Assembly: GCF_001895145.1 (NCBI RefSeq)
Contig: NZ_BDIR01000007.1
Coordinates: 62,001 to 126,000 of the forward strand
DNA: 64,000 bases
Direction: 5' to 3'
From: Arcobacter sp. LA11
Lineage (GTDB): Bacteria > Campylobacterota > Campylobacteria > Campylobacterales > Arcobacteraceae
This document shows, one piece after another, positions 44,571-52,726 of the stretch. A program made the position numbers and the translations under genes. The notes beneath the pieces were generated by a model. It saw nothing but the letters and a program-made list of their open reading frames with translations. It was not told the DNA's origin and searched no databases. The first letter of the stretch is position 1, and every line of letters starts with the position of its first letter.

Positions 44571-45773
44571 TTAATCTACATCCATCTCAAGAATTTTCCA
44601 TGGTAAACCTTGAGTCATTAACTCATCCATAAATGGTTTTGCATCAAACTCTTCTATGTTAAATACACCTTTTCCATCCCAAATACCTTTATAAAGCATT
44701 TTAGTTCCAATCATTGCTGGAACTCCTGTTGTATAAGACACTGCTTGTGCACCAGTCTCTTTATAGCACTCTTGATGATCACAAATATTATAAATATATA
44801 TCTTTTTCTTTTTGCCATCTTTCCAACCTTCTATAATACAACCAATATTTGTTTTACCTACAGTTCTTGGTCCAAGACTTGCTGGATCTGGCAATAAAGT
44901 AGCTAAGAACTCAATAGGAATAATCTTTTGTCCTTTATGTTCTACTTCTTCAATACCTAACATCCCTACATTTTGTAAGCAATTCATATGTTGAATATAT
45001 GAATCACCAAATGTCATAAAAAATCTAATTCTTTTTAGACCTTTTATATTTTTACATAAAGACTCTAACTCTTCATGATATAATAAATATGAAGGTTTAA
45101 CTCCTACTTCTGGATAATTGTGGTCAACTCTAATCTCTAAAGGTTTAGTTTCAATCCATTTACCCTCTTCCCAATATCTACCATTTGCAGACACTTCTCT
45201 AAGGTTAATTTCTGGATTAAAATTTGTAGCAAAAGGATAACCATGATCACCTGCATTACAATCCATAATATCAATGTAATTAATTTCATCAAATAAATTT
45301 TGTTGAGCATAAGCACAAAATACACCAGTAACTCCAGGATCAAATCCTGAACCTAGAAGAGCTTTAATACCTGCTTTTTCAAACTGTTCTTGTTTTGCCC
45401 ATTGTTCTTTGTATTCAAATTTTGCTTCATCTGGATGTTCATAGTTTGCAGTATCAACATAATCAACTCCTGATTGCGTACACGCATCCATTATTGTTAA
45501 ATCTTGATATGGTAGTGCAACATTTAAAACAACTTTTGGATTAACTTTTTTAATCAAGTCTACAAGTTCGGGTACATTATCCGCATCAACTTTTGCTATA
45601 TTTATTTGAACATTTTGATTCTCTTTAATCTCTTTTGCAATAGTTTCACATTTTGATAATGTTCTAGAAGCTAAAGTAATTTTCTCGAATGTATCAATAT
45701 TCATAGCACATTTCACAGTAGCAACACGACTAACACCACCTGCACCTATTATTAAAATACCTTTTTTTTTCAT
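44571..45773 (-). CDS. Carboxynorspermidine synthase (Lys9-like dehydrogenase)
   Basis: 400 residues of the saccharopine-dehydrogenase fold: Rossmann motif IGAGGVSRV at 7-15, DADNVPELVDLI, and GSGFDPGVTG near 137. In the alternative polyamine pathway it condenses aspartate semialdehyde with a diamine (putrescine or diaminopropane) using NADPH, giving the substrate of NspC, which is encoded just downstream. The two genes on one strand support polyamine synthesis over lysine degradation. Regions of 189 bp (downstream) and 263 bp (upstream to ssrA) carry no other gene. Confidence 0.88.
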   Translation of the reverse strand: MKKKGILIIGAGGVSRVATVKCAMNIDTFEKITLASRTLSKCETIAKEIKENQNVQINIAKVDADNVPELVDLIKKVNPKVVLNVALPYQDLTIMDACTQSGVDYVDTANYEHPDEAKFEYKEQWAKQEQFEKAGIKALLGSGFDPGVTGVFCAYAQQNLFDEINYIDIMDCNAGDHGYPFATNFNPEINLREVSANGRYWEEGKWIETKPLEIRVDHNYPEVGVKPSYLLYHEELESLCKNIKGLKRIRFFMTFGDSYIQHMNCLQNVGMLGIEEVEHKGQKIIPIEFLATLLPDPASLGPRTVGKTNIGCIIEGWKDGKKKKIYIYNICDHQECYKETGAQAVSYTTGVPAMIGTKMLYKGIWDGKGVFNIEEFDAKPFMDELMTQGLPWKILEMDVD

Positions 45774-46013
45774 TAAAAATCTCCAATTAAAATATGCAAT
45801 ATTATATAAAAATAATAGTTAAAAAGTGGCAATATTTTAGTATTATTTTTTTTCATAAAATCTAACTTTTTATATACAATTAACTCAAAAAAATATTACT
45901 AAAAATAAAAATATAATAAAAAATGGAACACCATAAAAAAATATCAGATGTTTTACTAAATATTATTTAAAAATACTTACAAATTTTTATTTGTAAAAGT
46001 TAAAAAGTTCTGC

Positions 46014-46019
46014 TATAAT
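46014..46019 (+). promoter_or_regulatory. -10 box of the ssrA promoter
   Basis: TATAAT in the context TGCTATAATTCGC, with an upstream TTTGTAAAAG region, ends 18 bases before the mature tmRNA 5' end; transcription should begin near 46026 and RNase P trim the leader. Confidence 0.75.
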
Positions 46020-46036
46020 TCGCTTCCATTTTTTAT

Positions 46037-46429
46037 GGGGATGACTTGGTATCGATTAGAGCAGTGAGGATTAGTTGCATGTCGGCCTGAACATGCCGTT
46101 ACGCGGTTCATTTTTTTTAGACGCAAACAATACAAATTACGCTCCAGCTTACGCAAAAGTAGCATAAGTTAACAAACAGACTCGCCTAACGGCTTGAGAC
46201 TAGGAGGTTTCCACTACAGATTCTATCTATGTAGAGTTATGGAGATTCACCCAAGATAGATTATCTTATTAGAATTGATTTAACTAATTTGAGACATTTT
46301 AAATCTTAGCTTTACAATTGCCTTGCAGGTTGAGCTGTTGCAAAGTGAAATTTTTCAACCTTTACTAAGCATGTAGACGCTGGTAGTAGCTGTTTTAAGA
46401 CTGGAGTTCGATTCTCCACATCTCCACCA
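46037..46429 (+). ncRNA. ssrA: tmRNA (ssrA), ribosome rescue
   Basis: The 5' end GGGGATG pairs with CATCTCC at the 3' end, closing a tRNA-like acceptor stem followed by encoded ACCA. The T-loop GTTCGATTC lies just before the 3' stem. The tag reading frame GCA AAC AAT ACA ... GCA TAA (about 46122-46166) gives ANNTNYAPAYAKVA, close to Campylobacter tags. Pseudoknot-rich sequence fills the rest. The last 12 bases are the integration target of the downstream element, which restores an intact 3' end. Confidence 0.97.
46418..46429 (+). other. attL core (12-bp direct repeat, tmRNA 3' end)
   Basis: ACATCTCCACCA, identical to 55792-55803. It is the tmRNA acceptor 3' strand, a usual integrase target. 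Confidence 0.85.
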
Positions 46430-46434
46430 GGACA

Positions 46435-46480
46435 AAAGTCCCAATATAAAAGACCTTATTTTGGGCTTTCTACCATTTTT
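46435..46480 (+). terminator. Terminator after ssrA, carried by the element end
   Basis: AAAGTCCCAA pairs with TTGGGCTTT (one bulged T), followed by a T-rich run CTACCATTTTT. Because it lies inside the attL side, the element seems to bring its own terminator for the target RNA gene. Confidence 0.65.
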
Positions 46481-46499
46481 ATCGTTTAATTCTTCTAAT

Positions 46500-46520
46500 G
46501 TATCACACCAAAGTATCACA
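46500..46520 (+). repeat. Candidate integrase arm sites at attL
   Basis: GTATCACACC (46500-46509) and AAGTATCACA (46511-46520) stand in tandem about 70 bp inside the left end. The same decamer GTATCACACC is present at 55691-55700 near the right end, so these look like arm-type binding sites of the integrase. Confidence 0.6.
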
Positions 46521-46550
46521 GTATTTTTTTAATTATAACGAATGAAAACT

Positions 46551-47066
46551 TTATCTAAAAACTTTCTTATACAAATAAAAAGCAATTAATATATAATCAA
46601 GCAAAAGATAATTTAAAGACTGTGAAACAAAATACTTTATCATTACAAATAAAGCAATTCCTTCTATATAGAATTTTTTTATAGTTATATCCATAGTAGA
46701 TAAATTAGTGAAAAAATTTAGCATGTAATTATCATAAAAATGATATAAATATTTAATTACTATATCATATGTAAACTCCATACTATTAAAAAAATAAAAA
46801 TTCTCATATGTTAATTTAAATCCAAAGTCTATTATTATTGGAATTATCAAAATAACTAAAACAAATGTGTCAAAATCAAATACTGGGTCTGAAAAGAATT
46901 CACGAAATTTCATAATTGACAATAAAAATAAGCAAGCTCCAAAGAAAAAAGCTCCAACTATTCCGCTACCAAACATAGGAGTTATAACCATGGCTCCAAT
47001 TGGAAAGAGTAAAATTAAAAATAATACTTTATAAAAATATAATGATAAGCCTCTTAAAAAACTCAT
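46551..47066 (-). CDS. Hypothetical polytopic membrane protein of the element
   Basis: 171 residues from the ATG at 47066, which has AAGGAG at 5 bases; an upstream ATG at 47081 lacks such a site. At least four membrane segments (about 13-35, 38-50, 65-85, 140-160) and many Phe/Tyr residues. No family recognised. It is the last gene before attL on the minus strand, 111 bp behind the FtsK-like gene with a long hairpin between them. It may be a membrane partner of DNA transfer; that is a guess from position. Confidence 0.5.
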   Translation of the reverse strand: MSFLRGLSLYFYKVLFLILLFPIGAMVITPMFGSGIVGAFFFGACLFLLSIMKFREFFSDPVFDFDTFVLVILIIPIIIDFGFKLTYENFYFFNSMEFTYDIVIKYLYHFYDNYMLNFFTNLSTMDITIKKFYIEGIALFVMIKYFVSQSLNYLLLDYILIAFYLYKKVFR

Positions 47067-47150
47067 ACTACTCCTTTTCATTTTTAAGCATTATAATAAT
47101 TTAACCTTGTTTTGCTTTGAGACTGATACTTTTTATAAAATAAGACAAGG

Positions 47151-47189
47151 GAACAGAGAAAAGCAACAAAGTTGCTTATTCTCCTGTTC
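47151..47189 (-). repeat. 39-base hairpin after the FtsK-like gene
   Basis: GAACAG, AGAA and AAGCAAC on one side pair with GTTGCTT, TTCT and CTGTTC on the other around an AAA loop, with single-base bulges. It starts 4 bases after the FtsK-like stop on the minus strand. No T-run follows, so it may be an mRNA-stabilising stem, or a secondary structure used in rolling-circle replication. Confidence 0.55.
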
Positions 47190-47192
47190 AAA

Positions 47193-48440
47193 CTATTTTA
47201 AATAATCAAATGCTTTGACTAATGCCAAATGTTGATTTTGAGAAATAAAAGGTACTTGAATAAGTTCTTTATTAGATGTTTCGCCATCTCTAAAAATTAA
47301 TCTACCCTGATTAAAATCAGCTACCTCTTTTGATGTTACCTCTTCTATAACCTCTTTATTTCCTATAGTTGCATTTCTATTAAATTCTGAATCAGTTTTC
47401 ATAAGTACTCTACTTTGAATATTTGTAAGCACTTGTGAACTTAAGTTTAATGAATCACACTTTTGGCTAAATATTAATGTACAAATCCTAGCTGCTCTTT
47501 GCTTCTGTGATAATTCTATTAATGTATTAAAAATCGAATCTCTAAGCTTTTTATTATGATGTGTGCCAATAGTTCCAATTTCATCAATAACTATAAAAAT
47601 AGGTTTTCCTTGAAATTTTTTATGCCCTTTTTCTTGCATAATTTTATACCTATTATTCATAACCTCTTTTACTTCTTTTAGTACTATATCAACTTTCTCA
47701 ACCGTATCAATAAATTGTGTATGTTTATAATTATATTGTGCTAACTCTACACCTTTTAAATCTATAAAAATTAAAGAATCAAGCTTTCTAAAGTTGTATA
47801 GTAGTGAATATATTATTAATGACATAAAATTAGATTTTCCAGAGCCACTCTCTCCAACTGTAATCATTGAAGTTTGTTCATCTAATTTCTTATAATAATT
47901 TCCATCCTTTGAAACACCATAGTAAATAGAACCTTTCTTTAACTTCCCTAAATCAAAATCAAAACTATAAGGTAACTTATATATTTTAATCTTCACATAC
48001 TTTCTTTCATGTTCCTGTATATCTAATTCAACAGATTTATCATGTAATCCTAGGAAGTGTAGTATTTCTTTCTGTTTGTCCTGATAAAGCTTTTTATCTA
48101 TTGCATTTCTGTTCTTATAATATAAGGTATTAGTTACTTTATCATACTTTATAAATCTATCAAGAAATACCGATACTTCTTTATTTTCTGCTTTTGGTTG
48201 TGAAATTAATTTAAGAGAATAAGGCATAACTATATACCTCCAATATACCATATAGTAACCTGTGATAAGTAATGTGATAAATGTTAAAAAGATTAATGTA
48301 GTAAGCCAATTATCTTGAAGTAAATCTATTGCTATCGCAACTGCTCCATTCTTAATTACAAGAATTAAAAATAGACCCCCTGAAACTATTAGCCAAGCTT
48401 TTATTATGCTAAGGGCTAGTAATTTTAGCCCCTGTTTCAT
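47193..48440 (-). CDS. Membrane-anchored FtsK/SpoIIIE-like DNA translocase
   Basis: 415 residues. Two N-terminal membrane helices (about 8-30 and 40-62) precede a cytoplasmic ATPase with Walker A GESGSGKSN near 194, Walker B FIVIDEIG near 278 and the FtsK-like stretch KQRAARICTLIFSQKCDS. This matches Tra/TcpA-type FtsK-like coupling proteins or DNA pumps rather than Zot, whose single TM follows the ATPase. It overlaps the 88-residue gene by 4 bp. With the HUH Rep upstream it is the probable motor that moves element DNA to a new cell or positions it. Confidence 0.82.
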   Translation of the reverse strand: MKQGLKLLALSIIKAWLIVSGGLFLILVIKNGAVAIAIDLLQDNWLTTLIFLTFITLLITGYYMVYWRYIVMPYSLKLISQPKAENKEVSVFLDRFIKYDKVTNTLYYKNRNAIDKKLYQDKQKEILHFLGLHDKSVELDIQEHERKYVKIKIYKLPYSFDFDLGKLKKGSIYYGVSKDGNYYKKLDEQTSMITVGESGSGKSNFMSLIIYSLLYNFRKLDSLIFIDLKGVELAQYNYKHTQFIDTVEKVDIVLKEVKEVMNNRYKIMQEKGHKKFQGKPIFIVIDEIGTIGTHHNKKLRDSIFNTLIELSQKQRAARICTLIFSQKCDSLNLSSQVLTNIQSRVLMKTDSEFNRNATIGNKEVIEEVTSKEVADFNQGRLIFRDGETSNKELIQVPFISQNQHLALVKAFDYLK

Positions 48441-48703
48441 TTTTGTTCTCTTAGAATTTTAGCTTCTGCAACTTGTGAATAGTAAATTACACTATTTACA
48501 ACTGCAATGCTTACGGGAATAGAAACATTTTGATTTTGTTGAAGTTTTGCATAATCTGTTTCAACTGTACATTTTACTTTAATAACCTCAAAGCCTTTTT
48601 TCTCTGACTGCATTAAAAACTGTATATAAACAGTCTTCTCACTATTATATTCTTTTTCTAAGATAGCCATTATTTGACCATTAATTGTTAAATTAGTATT
48701 CAT
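48437..48703 (-). CDS. Small beta-rich protein, possible ssDNA-binding protein
   Basis: 88 residues, not recognised with certainty. Alternating strands (TVYIQFLMQ, FEVIKVKCTV, VSIPVSIAVV, VIYYSQVAEAKI) suggest an OB-like fold, and its place between the HUH Rep and the ATPase is where ssDNA-binding proteins lie in rolling-circle elements and filamentous phages. It overlaps the FtsK-like gene by 4 bp and follows rep by 4 bp. The binding role is an inference. Confidence 0.5.
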   Translation of the reverse strand: MNTNLTINGQIMAILEKEYNSEKTVYIQFLMQSEKKGFEVIKVKCTVETDYAKLQQNQNVSIPVSIAVVNSVIYYSQVAEAKILREQK

Positions 48704-48707
48704 AATA

Positions 48708-49880
48708 TTATTCTCCTATGACATATAAATCCTTTATGATTTTTAATTTATTGTGTTGGTATATCTCAATACCCCTATACTGAATGATTAACTTTTTAAT
48801 TTTGTAAGTTAATCTACCTTTCAAATCGCGACTTCTTTCAACATCTAATTTAATGTGAAATAAAGAGTTAACTTTTCCAAGCTTGGTTGTTTTGGTTTTC
48901 GAGCACTTGCTGTCAGCTTCAAAAATTCTTTGCTCTAAAAAAGAATTCTGCTGAAAGAAATAGTAAAGTGGGATACCCTCTGTTGCAACTTGTTTATCCA
49001 TCTCTTTTTTACCTATCTCTAGTTTATAATCTTTTTTGGAAAAAATCTTATTTTTTTTAATATTTGTGAAAGAATGATAGATTTTTTTATAAATTTGCTG
49101 ATTCAATGGCAATTGAGAATGAGAAAGTAACCTAATTTTGTTAGCTCTTTTCCATCCATCAAGTATTCTTGCATCATAATAATCACTTCCACTGCTTAGA
49201 GTTTTAGTTATATACTTTAGAATATATCTACTTGCATAATTAATATCACCTTTGATTGATACTGTTTCCAAATCTGTTCTTTCTAACTCATAATGTTCAA
49301 TTATTCTTTTATATACTCCTCTGACAGCATCCACATGATTTAGAGGAACAAATATTAAGCAGTGAAGGTGGGCTATAAGTGTGGAGTGGCTCTCAATACT
49401 TTTCACATACATTATTTCTTTTTTTGTGAAGTGTTTAATTCTTTTATACATAACTTTAAAAAGGGAGTTAAGAAATAAATAACTTTCTCTTATTGCTTCA
49501 TTAACAGTATCAAATTTAAAATCAGGGTTGGGTCTTGTATATAGTCTCTTCCCATTTCTATAAGATATAGATTTAAAAGGATGATAAGAGCTAGGAACTG
49601 TAATAGTTAGAAATAAAGGAACATATCCTTTTTCTTTTGACATTGCTTCAATAGTAGAGATTTTTTGAGTTGTAAGGTGTGAATACTCTTTATATTTTTT
49701 CTCCCACTCATAGGACATATTAATTTCATCATTTGAGTTAAAAACCTTTAATCTTCTTAGATAAGATTTTTGCTTTTGTTCTTTCTCAATTGATAACTGA
49801 TAGTAAAACTTTTTACTCTCTTCTATCTCTCTATAAAGTTTATTTTTTTGTAGTGTTCTTGTTGCATATAGTCTTTCCAT
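48708..49880 (-). CDS. HUH-type rolling-circle replication initiator (phage gpA-like Rep)
   Basis: 390 residues. Family-typical motifs: FLTITVPSSYHP near 92-103, the HUH metal motif HLHCLIFVP near 173, and the two-tyrosine motif YILKYITK near 219 (Y-x3-Y), as in superfamily I initiators (phiX174/P2 gpA). Such proteins nick one strand, bind it covalently and start rolling-circle replication or transfer. It is basic and Lys-rich at both ends. The ATG follows a GGAGGAA region. It is the core replication/relaxase gene of the element. Confidence 0.82.
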   Translation of the reverse strand: MERLYATRTLQKNKLYREIEESKKFYYQLSIEKEQKQKSYLRRLKVFNSNDEINMSYEWEKKYKEYSHLTTQKISTIEAMSKEKGYVPLFLTITVPSSYHPFKSISYRNGKRLYTRPNPDFKFDTVNEAIRESYLFLNSLFKVMYKRIKHFTKKEIMYVKSIESHSTLIAHLHCLIFVPLNHVDAVRGVYKRIIEHYELERTDLETVSIKGDINYASRYILKYITKTLSSGSDYYDARILDGWKRANKIRLLSHSQLPLNQQIYKKIYHSFTNIKKNKIFSKKDYKLEIGKKEMDKQVATEGIPLYYFFQQNSFLEQRIFEADSKCSKTKTTKLGKVNSLFHIKLDVERSRDLKGRLTYKIKKLIIQYRGIEIYQHNKLKIIKDLYVIGE

Positions 49881-49933
49881 ACTTCCTCCTTTTGGAAGAA
49901 ATATGAAATTTTAAAGCTAATCGGACTTTTTAA

Positions 49934-50200
49934 CTAGTTATTGTCATTTAGTCCTAGGATATTTTTAATGATTGGATAGATAATTATAAATGAAGCTAGT
50001 GAAACTGCAAAGATAACTATAAGATACATCTCTTTTCCAGTAACTCTATTTAAAAAGGTATCATTTGTGAGTAGTAGTGCAAAGGCTGAGAAATAAGCAT
50101 AATAAAATCTTGATGCAATTGTAGTATCAAGTCTAAGGATTAGAAAGAGTATTCTAAAAAAGGCATACATAACAAAAACCATTGTAAGAAAAAAGCTCAT
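49934..50200 (-). CDS. Small membrane protein of the element
   Basis: 88 residues with three hydrophobic helices (about 2-20, 28-44, 55-78) and very short loops. No family recognised. Its ATG shares bases with the stop of the 77-residue lipoprotein gene upstream, and a 53-bp gap leads to rep. The order lipoprotein, lipoprotein, membrane protein, Rep, ATPase suggests a cell-surface or transfer-channel role, unproven. Confidence 0.5.
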
Positions 50201-50433
50201 TAATTCTCCTCGAACTTTACTTCTAAATCTTCTTTATCATAGACTTGTACTGTTGTATCTATTTCTTGTGGTTTATCTTCTAGTGATTGACCTAGTTTAT
50301 AGAGTCCTAAACCTATTCCAAATGCCACGGGGTGTTGTATATTTGATACACCACCGCCATACTTTTTAATCTTGGTCCCTGCTGCACAACCTGAAAGAAT
50401 AAAAGCCAGTAAGCTTATATATAAATATTTCAT
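50200..50433 (-). CDS. Small lipoprotein of the element
   Basis: 77 residues; signal with lipobox FILSGC (Cys near 16), then a Gly-rich segment (KYGGGVSN) and a hydrophobic stretch ([13 protein letters not shown], about 37-49), and an acidic end. No family recognised. It is tightly packed between the 309-residue lipoprotein (7 bp) and the membrane protein (overlap). Confidence 0.55.
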
Positions 50434-50440
50434 GTAAGCT

Positions 50441-51370
50441 CTATTTATTAACTATAGACTTAATATAAGCCTTTAATTTAGATATATCTTTCTTATTAAA
50501 AGTCTCTCTACTGCTTGTAGAAATTAAATGCTTAATATTTGAGCCATAAAGAACCTTTGAACCTCCACGGTAAGAATAAACAGCAACAGCTAAAGGAATA
50601 CCTAATTTTTCTCCTTGAACATTAGTATACATTACTGCATAAGTTTTACTATTTTTTAACCTATAAAAATGATTACCAATAAACTCATCTTTATCATTCC
50701 ATCGTATAAACTGAGATTTTAAACCTTTAAAAAATGTGCCATCATACTTTGAATTCCAATTACTGAATTCTGTTTCTAAGTTTGTTTTTACTTCATCAAC
50801 AGGAAGCTTTGATATAACCTTTCCCGATACCTTAACCATATCTTTATAGAAATACATATCATCTAACCTTTGAAATGTAACTTGACTGTCGTCATTGTAT
50901 TCTTGAAGAACCTTGTTTATTTTCATAGAGAATAATCCACCCTTTTTTCGGAATTCAAAATTATCTCTATATGTAAGCACTACTGAGTTATCTTCTTTAT
51001 TAACTTTATAGTCATAGTAGAATGTCATAAACCCATCACCACCTGAAAGAGTTATCTTATAGCTAGTTGGTGTCTTAATTACACTATCAACATAATGGTC
51101 CTGAATTTTCACTTTTAAAAGCCAGTCTATGTCACTACTAAAATCATATGTTTCTATATTGTATTCGTTAGAAGCCTTACCCTCAAAGTTGGTAGTTGGA
51201 AGCTTTAAAACAACAGGCTTGTAATATTGAGGATTTGTTTTATAGTTATCTACTTGTATTCTCTCAAAAACTTTTGATTGTTTTATCTGAGCATTATTCG
51301 CACAACCAGTTAATAGTAAAGCTGATGTTAGCAGTCCTATTGATGTTTTTACTAATATCTTTTTTTTCAT
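50441..51370 (-). CDS. Hypothetical lipoprotein of the element
   Basis: 309 residues; lipobox LLLTGC (Cys near 23), then a soluble, beta-rich domain (ITLSGGDGFMTFYYDY, VVLTYRDNFEF, FEGKASNEYNIE). No known family recognised. First gene of the element's main minus-strand unit, with a TATAAT on the minus strand at 51404-51409 and AAGGG before the ATG; the operator repeats at 51384-51472 overlap this promoter. It could mediate surface contact or exclusion; this is speculation. Confidence 0.55.
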   Translation of the reverse strand: MKKKILVKTSIGLLTSALLLTGCANNAQIKQSKVFERIQVDNYKTNPQYYKPVVLKLPTTNFEGKASNEYNIETYDFSSDIDWLLKVKIQDHYVDSVIKTPTSYKITLSGGDGFMTFYYDYKVNKEDNSVVLTYRDNFEFRKKGGLFSMKINKVLQEYNDDSQVTFQRLDDMYFYKDMVKVSGKVISKLPVDEVKTNLETEFSNWNSKYDGTFFKGLKSQFIRWNDKDEFIGNHFYRLKNSKTYAVMYTNVQGEKLGIPLAVAVYSYRGGSKVLYGSNIKHLISTSSRETFNKKDISKLKAYIKSIVNK

Positions 51371-51383
51371 TCTGTTCCCTTTT

Positions 51384-51472
51384 ACTCTACTATAGAAAAG
51401 TGTATTATAGTAGATTGATAAAAGATTTTACTAGAGATAGACTTACATTAAAATTATGTCTTATAGTAGAGT
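51384..51472. promoter_or_regulatory. Three copies of TATAGTAGAGT, probable operators of the XRE regulator
   Basis: TATAGTAGAGT lies on the minus strand at 51384-51394, on the plus strand at 51462-51472, and with one change (TATAGTAGATT) on the plus strand at 51406-51416. They fill the 108-bp gap between divergent genes: the outer copies abut the two start regions, the middle one covers a minus-strand TATAAT. This is the layout of a lysis-lysogeny-like switch. Confidence 0.65.
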
Positions 51473-51478
51473 GAATAA

Positions 51479-51715
51479 ATGCAAAAAATTACAACAGAAG
51501 ATTTTTATAAAATGATAGGTGCAAATGTTGCTAAATATAGAAAAGAAAAAGGGTTAAGTCAATTAGATTTATCACTTAAAATGGGATATAAGTCTGTTTC
51601 TGTAGTATCAAGTTCTGAGATATTTTATAACGGTAAACATTTTAATTTAGAACATCTACTAAAAATATCTCAAATATTAGAAATTGATATATGTGAATTG
51701 TTTAAAAATAATTAA
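51479..51715 (+). CDS. XRE-family HTH regulator of the element
   Basis: 78 residues, a single helix-turn-helix domain (about 12-70: VAKYRKEKGLSQLDLSLKMGYKS then LEHLLKISQILEI). It is the only plus-strand gene of the element and is divergent from the lipoprotein-rep-ftsK unit. The start codon lies only 6 bp behind an operator copy, so it should repress itself as well as the divergent unit. Its 3' end overlaps the nuclease gene by 4 bp (convergent). Confidence 0.85.
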   Translation: MQKITTEDFYKMIGANVAKYRKEKGLSQLDLSLKMGYKSVSVVSSSEIFYNGKHFNLEHLLKISQILEIDICELFKNN

Positions 51716-52722
51716 TCTTTATGTGGTCCAATAAACTTATCCCCATTAAAGTGTATCATGTGGTCAGGAGCATCAGCAATCCATGATTCTGTTTCCCAAG
51801 CAAGTTGTGCAGAATATTGACGGAATTTAGCCTTTGTATTAAAAGCTGTAATAAATATTAAATCTGCCTTACAGTTAGAATCTTTCAATGATGTTTCTAA
51901 AATATGTTTTCGTGCATCATCAATTGGTCCTGAGGAATGAACTGCTTCAATTAAATATAACCAGTTTCTATCTTCACAATAAGCAACAATATCAGGAAGT
52001 TCTTGATGTGATAATTCAAAGAAATTTAATTTCTTCAAACTATCTTCATCTAAATATGCATATTTATCTTCTGTATCACCTACATAAAGTAATTTAGCAC
52101 CATAACCAAATCTAGGTAAGAACTCTTCTATAATATCTTTTTGAAGCTCATTATGTTCACCCGGAGAAAACTTAATTTCTTTTTCTTCATCAATCTTTAT
52201 TGAAATTCTATTTAATTCTCGTTCTCTTTCTAGCTTCTCTTTTAAAGAAACTTTTATTTTTTTCATTTTTTCTACTTCAAGGTTCCAGTTTCTAGTATTG
52301 AAAGACTGTAAACATTCTTTATACTCATTAGGTAAACAATAACCCCTTGTAGAATCATTTGTTGAAGTCAAAGGTTTACTTCTAGCAACTATCCCATCTA
52401 AAACAACCATTTTTAAATCTTTTCTTCTTATATCATCATAAGAGCCAGAGCTTATATTTTCTCCATAGTTTTCATTTATAAATTTTATAATATCTCTACT
52501 TTTTAAATCTATATTATCTTCTTTTGATTTTACATTTGACCAATTAGAAGAGGGTTTAATTTGACAAACTGCTAAAAAAGATAAAGCTGTTCTTTCAATT
52601 CTTCTTCCTGTCTTTCCTAAAGGTATATTAAATTCTTCTAAAACTTTAACTGCCTCTAAAATTTTTAATTGTTGTTCATCAGTTTTTTTATTAAACTCTT
52701 TTGATTTTTTTAATAACTCCAT
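51712..52722 (-). CDS. BsuBI/PstI-family type II restriction endonuclease
   Basis: 336 residues from the ATG at 52722 (AGGA at 7 bases, 4 bp after the methylase stop); an open frame reaches 52767 but would overlap the methylase. The C-terminal part has the family's catalytic region PDIVAYCEDRNWLYLIEAVHSSGPIDDARK (split: PDIVAYCEDRN near 237, LIEAVHSSGP near 253) with D and E-x-V-type residues for metal. The N-terminal part has helical recognition-like segments. Partner methylase is upstream. PstI-type enzymes cut CTGCAG, but the methylase class here differs, so the site is not certain. Confidence 0.87.
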   Translation of the reverse strand: MELLKKSKEFNKKTDEQQLKILEAVKVLEEFNIPLGKTGRRIERTALSFLAVCQIKPSSNWSNVKSKEDNIDLKSRDIIKFINENYGENISSGSYDDIRRKDLKMVVLDGIVARSKPLTSTNDSTRGYCLPNEYKECLQSFNTRNWNLEVEKMKKIKVSLKEKLERERELNRISIKIDEEKEIKFSPGEHNELQKDIIEEFLPRFGYGAKLLYVGDTEDKYAYLDEDSLKKLNFFELSHQELPDIVAYCEDRNWLYLIEAVHSSGPIDDARKHILETSLKDSNCKADLIFITAFNTKAKFRQYSAQLAWETESWIADAPDHMIHFNGDKFIGPHKD

Positions 52723-52726
52723 ACTA

